A stretch of 64,000 bases of DNA from Dipteris shenzhenensis (lineage: Eukaryota; Polypodiophyta; Polypodiopsida; Gleicheniales), in assembly GCA_047967505.1 (NCBI GenBank), contig CM106540.1; one strand, given 5' to 3'. The position numbers and the translations under genes are program-made. The first letter of the stretch is position 1; each line of letters begins with the position of its first letter. Positions 32,530 through 41,859 of the stretch are shown here, piece by piece. A model generated the notes under the pieces. It ran no database searches and had not been told where the DNA came from. It saw nothing but the letters and a program-made list of their open reading frames with translations.

Positions 32530-34847
32530 GCTATTATGCTAACAGTTTACTAATGACACCACTTTGACTCCTAGAAACACTGATCAAGATGTTAGTTGTG
32601 TAATGGACTGCCTTGAAGTGTTATGCCAAGCCTCCGGTTCTTGTATTAACCACTCCAAAATAGGCTATGATACTTTTAGTGGGAAAGAACAGAGGGTTCT
32701 CCAACAATTAGGATGCATTAAGATATAAATAGGGATAGTTTTTAGACTTTGGGGATTCCAATGGGGTTTGATGTCACAATGAAATAGAGGTGGGACTGGG
32801 TATTGTGGATAGATTCCAAAAAATGCTGGACAAATGGAGAAGCTTTCAAGCCAACCTGGCTGGTAGAAAATTGGTCCTCAACCATTGCCTCTAGCCCATT
32901 GTTATTTTCTATCTCTCTTGTTGGTCTCCATCTAAAACAGGTTTAGAAAGATTCATCAAATTATGTAGATATTTTTTATGGGGAGGTTCTAACAAAATCT
33001 CCAAGGTAAGATGGGAATACTGTGTCAAACCCAAACAAGAAGGGGGTCTAGGGGTGATTGACATTTCCTCTGCTGTGTTAAAAAACTTTCTGCCACCTAG
33101 ATTATCAAAGCTGCTCTTCATCCAGAGGAGGATTGGGCACAGCTCTACTGTTGAGAAACATTAGATATATTAGACCTTGCAGGGCCCCTAACTGGAAAAA
33201 TTTTCCTTTTATCTCTGCTCTTTTTAACCCTGAACCCTGTAAATCCAAGGGGAGTCCCCTATGGAAGTCTATTTGGGGAGCTTTTGAAGAGATAAAAGCT
33301 TACCTCCTTTTCTTAGGCAAAGGCACCTTTATGTCCATTGATTTTATTTGGGTGTCATCAATATTCATATGCCACTCTGTCAGATGAGCAGTTCACAGTT
33401 GCAGCTAGCTTATTCAAGAAAGGTCTTCAAACTTGGGGTCAGCTTTGGAATAGAGAGCTTATCAGATGTGGAAATCTTTGCTTGAAATTAGAAGAGAGTT
33501 CTCCTTAACCAATCAACATCAGAGATTATGGGAAGATTGTAACTATGGCAAAGGGATGTGAGTTGGAAGGGAGGCTCAGTATTATGCATGCACAAAGAGT
33601 TTAGCTGGGTGGGGTGCTCCTCTTTATTACCTATTCCAACCCCCACTACTGACATGGAGGATCTTTTTAGAACTCTCAACAACATGTGGAAACTGAATGA
33701 TGACATATCCAAATGGTACCTCAGATTCCACAGAATTTAGATTAGGAATGTGCCTAAGAAAATGTCCAGTCTTGCTTGGCTAATTCTTCATAAGGCAATA
33801 TGGTCTAACTCAAGAGGGCTCAGCATTGGTAAAGGTGATGGAAAATGTATGAGATGCTTAAACTCTTTTGAGGATGTCTTCCATCTTTTTGTTGCTTGCC
33901 CTCATGCCAAAAAAGTGTGGAAATTCATTTAGAAGGAGTGTGGTGAGCCTATTAATTGGAAAGCTATTCTGCTAGGGGATGCTTGTAAAATAAGGCATGA
34001 GCCTTGGTTTCTCATCGAGGCCCATGCTCTCTCATGAGCCTTGGTTTCTCATCGAGGCCCATGCTCTCTGGTTCATCTTGGTCTCTAGAAATAATTTTCA
34101 ATTTAATCATAAAGATATTTGTATTGATGCTATGTTTGCTTCATGGTGGAACATGAAAAAAGGAGACTTGACTTCTTTATTAGTGCATACAACCTTGAGC
34201 TCTAGAGGTTAAGCTCAGATATCTCCAGACACAAATCTTCTTGTTTTATTTCAGATGATCATGCCAAATTACCCCCCTTCCTACAAAGAAAAGCTACAAT
34301 AACTAGGGCTCCCTTATCCTCTTCCCCAGGTTCAGCTCCTCATCATCCTGGTGGCTCTTCAAGCTTCTTGTGCAGCTGCTGGTCCCTTCTACTCTCCACC
34401 AAATCCCCCTCTGTGGCTGTGGATTCATCAAACCGGCCTTATGATGACTCTCCTGGAGCCAACACACAACTCCCCGGTTCTGGATTTTTTGCTCAGCTCT
34501 CTCCTGCCTCTGCTGATATCACTCAGGTTCTCCCTATGTCACTGTCTTCTATGTTCATTGACCCTTTTTAGGGCCTTGCTACTGCTCAGGGTCACTCTAT
34601 AGATACTATGCCTGCTCATGGACACTCCATAGATACTTCTGCTGCTGGCTGCCTCAGATTCCAAAGAGGAAACTTCCCACTTTTCCTTTCATCTTTGAGA
34701 AGTCACTCTTAAGATTTTATACTTTTGTGGTTCTTCATGATGTAAGGGCTGTTGTAGCCACAACAAATAGCTCTAGTGATATCTTTTTAATACATGTTAT
34801 AAAGCAATAAAGACACATTACTTTTCTACCCAAAAAAAAAAGAAAAG
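32530..34847 (+). mobile_element. 5'-truncated LINE retrotransposon with A-rich tail
   Basis: This is the 3' part of a plant LINE (L1-type). The RT thumb region appears with LDKWRSFQANLAGRKLVLNH and, near 33050, RWEYCVKPKQEGGLGVID. A zf-RVT domain follows: MSSLAWLILHKAIWSNSRGL at about 33765, then the zinc motif C-x2-C-x8-H-x4-C (CMRC ... HLFVAC) near 33850-33900. A Ser/Pro-rich tail ends near 34600. The 3' end is an A-rich run at 34834-34846, as left by target-primed reverse transcription. The endonuclease and RT catalytic motifs are absent. Frameshifts and stops are frequent. Target-site duplications were not identified. Confidence 0.85.
33996..34069. repeat. 37-bp exact tandem duplication inside the LINE
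   Basis: CATGAGCCTTGGTTTCTCAT followed by CGAGGCCCATGCTCTCT occurs twice in direct succession (33996-34032 and 34033-34069). It is not a multiple of three and shifts the frame. Confidence 0.97.
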
Positions 34848-35345
34848 TGAACACCTTTTGTCTTTACAAGTTTGGAGAAATGGCTCAAACAATATGAAGA
34901 AGAAAGAGTTAAAAGAAAGCAAGATAGGAAAGCATGATGAAGGTCCAATAGAGGTAGGAAGTACCCCAAATTCAAAAATGCTAGCTAAATGCACCATTGA
35001 TTGGTTAGAAGGTGAAGCTGCTAGTCGAAGAGGGGAGATTGTGACAGAATGGGAGGAGGAATTTGCATGAGGTTGTGATCTAAAGGTATGTATTGATTTT
35101 GCTTTTATTTACATTCATCTTTTGTATAAACTAACAAGAATCCATTACCTTTGCAATACCGGTTGTTCAATGCAATGTGGGCATATGGTAATCATTACTA
35201 AGTAGAGCAAATTGATGTAAGACACAACACATTTGATTGATGAGTCATGGCCAATTTTTCACAAGAGAGTAGAGCTAGTGCGAGGGATACAAATTTTAGC
35301 ACAAGCAAAATGGATTATGTTGGAACCATACAAGATATTTTGTAA

Positions 35346-35799
35346 GTGAATTTTAGGAAATTCCAAGTATTTATATTTGATGTGAAATGGTTCAAAGTCA
35401 TCTGCAGAGGTGCTCAAGCTACGGTCAGGAAGGATCCAAGTGGATTTTTTTCCATTGACTCAATAAAAATTTGGGATGACCTTAGTGACACATTATTGCT
35501 ACCCACGCACTGTAAGCAAGTAAGCTTTTTCTTTTATGGATATCATTTTCCATTCAACTTCATTAAAGATTGTATGAACATATCATAGATGTTTGTTTTA
35601 GGTGGTCTTTCAACCCGATCAAGTGGACAATCACTGGCGATTTGTGATTCAAGTTGTATCTAGAAACCAACATGTATTTCAAAATATTAAAGTAGAGAAT
35701 GAAATGAAAGATCAAGAAACACATGGGTTGGAAGCTAGCACTTCCAATACCCCTTCTACTAGAGTTTCGAAAAGTGAATATAGTTTGAGTTCCTCATAG
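35346..35799 (+). pseudogene. CACTA transposase DUF4216 region, two exons
   Basis: Exon 1 runs to 35519: NFRKFQVFIFDVKWFKVICR, then KDPSGFFSIDSIKIWDDLSD and LLLPTHCKQ. An 82-base GT-AG intron, GTAAGC at 35520 to TTTTAG at 35601, joins it in phase 0 to exon 2 (35602-35799): VVFQPDQVDNHWRFVIQVVS and a polar tail. Upstream codons for MDYVGTIQDIL near 35310-35340 are cut off by a TAA. The matching minus-strand copy supports the reading. The protein as a whole is incomplete. Confidence 0.75.
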
Positions 35800-36041
35800 G
35801 GTTTCTCAGATATGGATTTTAGCGACCTCGATCTACGTGTTGAAAATGTGCGAGACTTGGCCATAGATGATCGAGAGAATGAGCATCAATCTCACGATGA
35901 TGAGTCTAGTGACACTTCAAGTGATTAAAGAACGGAGAACAACATTGATCCAATATGTTTTGCAATGTGAAAACATTTGAATTTGATTTAATTTTTGCAA
36001 GGTTTAGGAAGGATGAATATCGATGCTTTTTCAACGTTGTG

Positions 36042-36133
36042 TGTTTTTTAAGAGGCATTGTATTGAAATAATAACGCTAACATCGCTGTTTTTTAAGAGG
36101 CATTGTATTGAAATAATAACGCTAACATCGCTG
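36042..36133. repeat. 45-bp exact tandem duplication near the CACTA 3' end
   Basis: TGTTTTTTAAGAGGCATTGT plus ATTGAAATAATAACGCTAAC and ATCGC occurs at 36042 and again at 36087. It lies about 115 bases inside the presumed terminus at 36248, where CACTA elements usually carry subterminal repeats. Confidence 0.95.
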
Positions 36134-36534
36134 CTAATATAGATGAAAATATGAATGTAACGGCTTTTTGGCTGTAATATCGACGGAAGTCTTCTGCACC
36201 AAAATAACTAATTAATAAGCATCGAAAAAAGAGCTAATGGTAGTAGTGAATGTTTTCATTATCATTGCCTTAAAGGTAGTCCTAATATGCAAGGATGATT
36301 TGAAATCTCACACTACTAAGTACAATCAAAATGGTAAGGATTAAATGCCAAGATATGATCCTGCCATGCTCCTCATTACACCGAGGCTTACAAATATGGG
36401 AAAGTAGTATTGACACCTACCTATGATCATGCTTGCTTTGTTTCCTATTTGACCCTTATTAATATCCTTTGTGTTACATTGAGTCTACCCTCTGGAGGGC
36501 ATTACATTTTAATGTACTAATGTGATCTTTCTAA

Positions 36535-36725
36535 TTATAGTCTATCAAAACTCGAATCTACTCATAGTTTTGCCTTCTTTTCCTTATTTGAACTAAATGT
36601 TGATTGCTTGATTATAGTCTACGGAAACTCAAACCTACTTATACTTTTGCATTCTTTTTCTTATCTTAAACTAAATGTTGATTGCTTGAATATTAGTCTA
36701 GCACAATCAAACCTACTTATTATTT
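36535..36725. repeat. Three imperfect tandem copies of a ~75-bp AT-rich unit
   Basis: The unit contains TATAGTCTANNNAAACTC, ACCTACTTATA and AACTAAATGTTGATTGCTTG. Copies start near 36535, 36614 and 36690. It is noncoding. Confidence 0.8.
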
Positions 36726-37768
36726 CGCCGCCTTGAATATTTATATCCCATCATAATCGATTCCTCCCACTCAATTCAATCTTGAAAAAAAAGGACCCTA
36801 AGATTGAAAAGTGAGTTGCCTTTCACCTTTTTTCGGATTAACACCGTCTTAGTGCTAAGCGTTGGCTCTCATAGCGTAATATCTTCCACAAATTTTTCGG
36901 AAAGTAAAAACCCTATTATTACCTCATGAATATTGATAGCTTCAATTTTGAATTCTGAATTCAACTGGATTAGTGCTAAGAAGTTAGCCCCGTGTACAGA
37001 ATACATTACAGCAAACGCTTACCTTAGAAAGCCAGCATACAGACTGACGGAAGGATGCATGAGCAAATTGGGGAAAATGCAGGCATTCACAAACTTATTG
37101 GGAGAATTGTTTGTTTGTTGAGCGTATAAAAGCAGAAAACATTCGCTACATTCATCCAAGAGGCCTTTTGCGATGGCCCATCTTTATTGAAGTGCTTACC
37201 GTATGGAAGAAAGCGAAACGTATAGTCGCAACAAGATTTGTTTGATGCATTTAGAATACTGAGAATTTGATCGCACATGGCAAGGACTTCGCTATTTGAG
37301 AGAGGCATCGCATGGAATCATGTAAAAGAGAAGAGCTTCTATGCTTACGAGGTTATTACAGGACTCTCAGTTCTGCCCATCTCACGTACATAGTGCAAAT
37401 GGATCAGCATCAAAATTTTCGGAATGTCCCACTTTCAAGCTCATGTCTTCTTTAAGTACCTGATCTCTTCATGATGCCAGCACCGAGCGCATTACGCTCC
37501 CGTCACGCAGCACAAAATCACCACCTTCATTGCTAATTGCAGTAGCATAAGCAGTCCATCTCCACCCAAATATGCTCTTGGACATAATTTGGATCTTGAT
37601 AACATGAGGTGGAGAGGGGTTACCTTTGAGCCATTTCAAGGCGCACGTATTCCATGACAACTGAAAAACTATTTTGAAGATGTGGTATAAGAATTAATGC
37701 GCTTAATGCGCATGCTCCAGTTTAAAGGCTTCGCATTATTGGTAAAGCACGTCAGCAAAAGACAAAAC
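36726..37768. other. Spacer left of the tRNA gene, one uncertain minus-strand frame
   Basis: Most of this stretch shows nothing. On the minus strand, 37660-37469 encodes 63 residues with a globular-looking composition (KSIFGWRWTAYATAISNEGG, then DFVLRDGSVMRSVLAS). Base composition is more balanced than in the flanks. I do not recognise the family. It could be a single exon of a host gene fragment or chance. Confidence 0.3.
37764..37767 (-). terminator. RNA polymerase III terminator of tRNA-Gly
   Basis: TTTT on the minus strand begins two bases past the tRNA discriminator base. A second T4 follows at 37760-37757. Runs of four or more T residues stop RNA polymerase III. Confidence 0.75.
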
Positions 37769-37839
37769 TGCACTGGCCGGGAATCGAACCCGGGTCTGTA
37801 CCGTGGCAGGGTACTATTCTACCACTAGACCACCAGTGC
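37769..37839 (-). tRNA. tRNA-Gly (anticodon GCC)
   Basis: The 71-base gene begins at 37839 with GCACTGG and ends CCAGTGC plus discriminator A, giving a perfect seven-pair acceptor stem. The D arm contains TCTAGTGGTAGAA, the anticodon loop carries GCC (plus-strand GGC at 37805-37807), and the T arm is CCGGGTTCGATTCCCGG. Internal A box (TGGTCTAGTGG) and B box (GGTTCGATTCC) are intact. There is no intron. It decodes GGC and GGU glycine codons. It looks functional and stands alone among decayed transposons. Confidence 0.97.
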
Positions 37840-38548
37840 TTGTTGACGACAGACTTGAAGCTTTACTTTATATTACATAATTTTTAAATTCCGTCCCTTA
37901 TATACACTCCCACAATTATCCATAACAACTTGTCTTACTAAATTCTTCACTATTTGTATACCTATCCTCACATATAGTGTTTCTTCCTTACCTTATCTTG
38001 AGTAACTCTTGCTTTGATTTATTTAAACCAATTAACTAAGGTGAGAACATTTTCCCCAAGAATCAAATAACCAAAACGGAAATGTGCACTACCTAATAGG
38101 GTTCATACCCAAGTCCACATGCCCATTGCATGAAATTGTTGAGCACTCAAGTAGAAAAATGATTGTTCCCCCTAATTGAAGGGCACTTAATTCTCAAAAA
38201 GGGACATGTGAAAGGAAATTAGCAAGGGGATAAACAAAGAGATTTATAAACCAATAAAAGAGGTAGGGGTAAGAAGCCCTCCTATAGTGGTTCCATTAGA
38301 TGATGGTCCGACTTTCTACAACTCTGAATTATCCCCCCCAACCATAATGAAAAACCATGATGACAGGCAAAACCTTTTAAACTTTATTGAAGTAGGAGAA
38401 CATTGAGATCTACTCATCATTGGATAAAGGTAATGGCTCCTAAATCTCCAAAAAATCATATCTTCTATTTTGCACATCAATATCAACATTACAAAGAAAA
38501 TTCAAATTGTACTTTGAGGTGCTAGTTACAAAAAAATAACAAGCGCAA
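37840..38548. other. Spacer between tRNA-Gly and the LTR element
   Basis: No gene or repeat was recognised. It ends in a short A-rich stretch just before the LTR start at 38549. Confidence 0.45.
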
Positions 38549-38925
38549 TGTGAAACATGTGTGCCTCAGGATCTATGGAGTGCTCTAAGGTGGATGGAAC
38601 CTATGTGGAAACATGATGAAGAGAGTGCTCATGGCATGTACCTCAAGTCAATTAGGTTCCAAGATAGATTAGCTTGGACTCATAAACAGAATCTTGAGTG
38701 TATGTGTATTTCTCTATATTCAACAATACATGATAGGCCTCTTATATAGAGAGAGCCCTTAGAATAGTCAACACTTGTGGGATCCTCTAATCCACATCTC
38801 TCCTTGTGGATATCCTCAATCCACCTCCTCATATCATGTACACCACATCCTAGGGTGGCTACTTTAATACATTCCTATACCATAACTTAGCCTCTAATAT
38901 GTGCTCATGGCACCATATCTCAATA
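38549..38925 (-). repeat. 3' LTR of the non-autonomous element
   Basis: It matches 40825-41201 along its whole length with scattered substitutions (for example GGCATGTACC against GAATGTACC). Its first bases on the minus strand are TATTGAGATATGG, so the canonical TG has mutated to TA. The promoter motif is at 38741-38748. Confidence 0.9.
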
Positions 38926-38940
38926 CCTCCCCTTGGTGCC
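38926..38940 (-). other. Polypurine tract of the non-autonomous element
   Basis: The minus strand reads GGCACCAAGGGGAGG directly before the 3' LTR. A purine run at this place primes plus-strand DNA synthesis. Confidence 0.7.
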
Positions 38941-39899
38941 ATGATCCATTGGCTACCGCAAGGTGGTCAGATGTGAGTTTACATTCCATCAACTCCCCTT
39001 AGTGCATACCTTGCTACATAAGGTAGTCTAGTGTAGCTTTTACATGTCAATACGTCCCCTGAGTGCTTTCACAGCTACTCTCAGGTGGTCAAGTTTGATT
39101 TACAAACATGTGGGCTAAAAGTGGCAAGGTTTTTGTTTCTCAATGCTTGATGTAGCTTGATGCATGATGCTTTGTTCTTCCATGTGCCGTAATGCTTTAT
39201 ATATGGATGCCATGTTTCGTGATATAGTCATCTCATGCACTTGTGCTTTTGGCATGCTTTGTGCATTCATGTGTTTCTTTTCCATTTGTTGCAAAGGTCT
39301 TACCATGCACTTAGTTTTGCTTCAATGGCAGTGTCTAATTGCTAACAATGATTCTGACCTGACATGCGCGTAGAGCTAAAAAAGACTATCACTTTTCCTT
39401 TGGAGCGTGTGCAAATTCTTCCTGGATTGGAAGTTACAGCTTGTCACTGTTCTTATGAAGAAGAGGGGCAGTTGGTGATGTGGCACAGGGAGTCGCATGC
39501 TGCTTACAAACTATACCTGGCAAGGGGTTATAGTGCTGATGTGGCCCTATGCCACGTGGCAATCTCCTTGCCCAAATGAGTTAACCCAAAGTAAAATAAA
39601 CCTAACCATGGTCACATCATATCTTGACACGTGCCAGTCAATTGGAACCTTAGCAAGACAATGTGGAGTTCTGACGATGGGCTTGACAAAGAGTCCTGGG
39701 AGATTGCAATTCGGGCAGATCAAAGGAATGGCACGGACGGTTTATCACTGGCTTTGGTGCATGCAGGCTTCAAAGTGAGCAAGTATCTCGTGAATTGTTG
39801 CAGAATTTGAGCTATTTTTCGACAGGCTTCTATCGCATATTGCCAGGACAGCAAGCATGTAAGTCCTTCAAATGGGTGAGCTAGTTGTGTGTGCATGAT

Positions 39900-40253
39900 G
39901 GGCTATTCCAACTAGCTTGACCCACTTCATCCATTTCTTTTTCTTGCCCAAGAATGTGATCTGCTTCCTCCCCAAGTCTTCCAGCCACACAAACGCTCTT
40001 GTCCACAACATGAAGGTGGACTATTCGAAAACAAAAGTCGTTGTGCACTACAACACTTGTGAGAGAGCGCATCAACTGCTGTTGAGAGGGAGGACCATGA
40101 AACCACCATTCTAGGTCGGGAGCCACTAAGCTTTGAATGGTGGAAGCTCTGAATGGTCTCATCGTCGCCTACTGCGAGAGCCTCGTAGAAGTCTAGCACT
40201 AGTTGTTGGCAATCCAGCTTAGCTGTCGGGAGAGCGCTACTGGCGTTCACCAA
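39900..40253 (-). pseudogene. Captured WUN1/WI12/SAG20-like (SnoaL fold) gene fragment
   Basis: From the ATG at 40253 the minus strand encodes MVNASSALPTAKLDCQQLVL and DFYEALAVGDDETIQS, the N-terminus of the plant wound-induced WUN1/WI12/SAG20 family. A 16-base tandem duplication (ACCATTCAGAGCTTCC then ACCATTCAAAGCTTAG) shifts the frame. The next frame continues with SLVAPDLEWWFHGPPSQQQL and MRSLTSVVVHNDFCF, then VVDKSVCVAGRLGEEADH. The signature EWWFHGPP is intact. The last third, where the family has the W-V-H-A-W and REYFNT motifs, is lost or scrambled. It lies inside an LTR element without gag or pol. The host family responds to wounding and senescence; this copy cannot make a full protein. 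Confidence 0.8.
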
Positions 40254-40809
40254 CTCGACGACTCACTGGGTGCCAGAACGACCTTTAGCTGAAGGACTTG
40301 GTTGTGGAAGCTACATCTTGGGAGCAATTTAGATGGATCGGCCGCCAACAATGAAGCAGAGGCAAGGTTATAACATGTTCTTTCTGATGATCATGTTGTG
40401 AAGGAATCAGCTGAGGAAAGTTTAAAGGGCCTTCAATAGAGATCCCATGCCTCGTGCCATGATAGCCATATACGTTAACTTTCGGATTGCGCTTGACCTC
40501 TTCTGCATACATTGGCCTCTTGAATATTCACCGGGTTCAGCTAAGGGTGGCTCCCCTTTTGCAACTGCTACCTCCTTGGCCTTTACATCCGCTTGCTATG
40601 TAGTTGCTTTTAGATAGGTCTGAAGCTGATGAAGAAGCCTTGACTTTCTCAAAACACTCGAATGGAAGAGATCTCTCACACACAGTGGAAACTTTGCCAA
40701 AATATATCACACCAAGAAATGAATTGAACAAAAAGCTATGGATAAAAAAATCTCTCTCATCAACTCATTGAAATAGCAACACTACTAAACAGCCCTAGGC
40801 TTTGCTAAA

Positions 40810-40824
40810 CCTACTCTAATACAA
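40810..40824 (-). other. Primer-binding site of the non-autonomous element
   Basis: TTGTATTAGAGTAGG on the minus strand follows the 5' LTR directly and resembles TGGTATCAGAGC, the initiator tRNA-Met primer site of Copia elements, with several changes. Confidence 0.65.
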
Positions 40825-41201
40825 TGTTAAAACATGCATGCCTCAAGATCTATGGAGTGCTCTAAGGTGGATGGAACCTATGTGGAAACATGATGAAGAG
40901 AGTGCTCATGAATGTACCTCAAGTCAATTAGGTTCCAAGATAGATTAGCTTGGACTCATAAACAGAATCTTGAGTGTATGTGTATTTCTCTATATTCAAC
41001 AATACATGATAGGCCTCTTATATAGAGAGAGCCCTTAGAATAGTCAACACTTGTGGGATCCTCTGATCCACATCTCTCCTTGTTAATATCCTTGATCCAC
41101 ATCCTCATATCATGTAGTCCACATCCTAGGGCGGCTACTTTAATACATTCATATACCATACCTTAGCCTCTAATATGTGCTCATGGCACCATATCTCAAC
41201 A
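40825..41201 (-). repeat. 5' LTR of the non-autonomous element
   Basis: It starts TGTTGAGATATGG at 41201 and ends TTTTAACA at 40825, so it has canonical TG...CA ends. It matches 38549-38925 closely. The (CT)n microsatellite begins a few bases outside it. Confidence 0.9.
41017..41024 (-). promoter_or_regulatory. TATA box in the 5' LTR
   Basis: TATATAAG on the minus strand, in the context CTCTCTATATAAGAGGCC, is present at the same place in both LTRs. It would drive transcription into the element and the captured fragment. Confidence 0.65.
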
Positions 41202-41211
41202 CGTGCCCCCC

Positions 41212-41213
<2 letters not shown>

Positions 41214-41280
<67 letters not shown>
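41214..41280. repeat. (CT)n microsatellite
   Basis: About 33 CT dinucleotides, preceded by eight C residues. It adjoins the outer end of the LTR at 41201. Confidence 0.97.
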
Positions 41281-41281
<1 letters not shown>

Positions 41282-41859
41282 CCTATCCCTCTATTGTGAT
41301 AGAGGAAGCCATACATTATTGCAATCTTGGTGGTAGCCTTGATTATTGATATCTCAACAACAACACATACCTCACCCACTAAACCCCTCTAATTAGTTTT
41401 CCATTGATGCACATGCTAATGTAGTATTGATAGTGACAATCCTCTTGTGTATTTTTATTTTATTTTCCTCCTTTACCATTATACTTTAACATGAATTCGA
41501 GTGTTAGTCACTATAACCGACAACATCGCCTATCTTCTTTAACAAACACTGGAATTTATATGTTACCAATCACCTTTTCTCCAAAACCATGGTGTTAACA
41601 AAAACCTTATATATTCATAGCCACCAAAACTTTTCATATAAGTCCTTTTCTTCAATAAATATTTTAGCCATTTTAGACTCACATGCTCCTAGGAGGATAT
41701 AGACTAGCTTATAATATATTATCAAGTCACCTTTGATGGAGATGAATGTATAGCCTAAAACAAATCCATGAAAAGTGGTGAAAAAAGGTTGCTTATTTAA
41801 TAAGATAGCTTCATTCAGAATGCAATGCCATGCCAACAAAATTTCAACCTATGCCACTT
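41281..41859. other. Spacer without recognised gene
   Basis: No supported feature was found. The minus-strand frame 41839-41615 is open for 74 codons without a recognisable domain. Confidence 0.35.

Larger units (their letters stand above)
34858..36248 (+). mobile_element. CACTA element, 3' end with DUF4216 exons and terminus
   Basis: This is the 3' portion of a CACTA transposon in plus orientation. DUF4216 is encoded by two exons, described separately, that match the minus-strand CACTA protein at 25.5-25.7 kb. A Ser/Asp-rich tail (SDLDLRVENVRDL, HDDESSDTSSD) follows to a stop near 35925. The right end reads CTAATGGTAGTAGTG at 36234-36248, the inverse of a CACTACTACCATTAG terminus. The A-rich tail of the LINE lies just upstream, so the LINE may have inserted into, or be joined to, this element. 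The left terminus and most of the transposase are missing. Confidence 0.7.
38549..41201 (-). mobile_element. Non-autonomous LTR retrotransposon carrying a captured host-gene fragment
   Basis: Two 377-bp direct repeats (38549-38925 and 40825-41201) flank about 1.9 kb. Orientation is minus: the right copy starts TGTTGAGATATGG and ends TTTTAACA, followed by a degenerate tRNA-Met primer site (TTGTATTAGAGTAGG, 40824-40810). A purine tract, CCAAGGGGAGG, precedes the left copy. TATATAAG in each LTR gives a promoter in the same direction. No gag or pol domain is visible inside. Instead the minus strand carries a WUN1-like gene fragment at 40253-39900. Dependence on an autonomous Copia element in trans is inference from the missing enzymes. 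Target duplications are not evident. Confidence 0.85.

Noticed and set aside
39364-39579. Plus-strand 71-codon frame inside the non-autonomous LTR element
   Set aside because: It is antisense to the element and shows no recognisable domain, so I do not call it a second captured gene.
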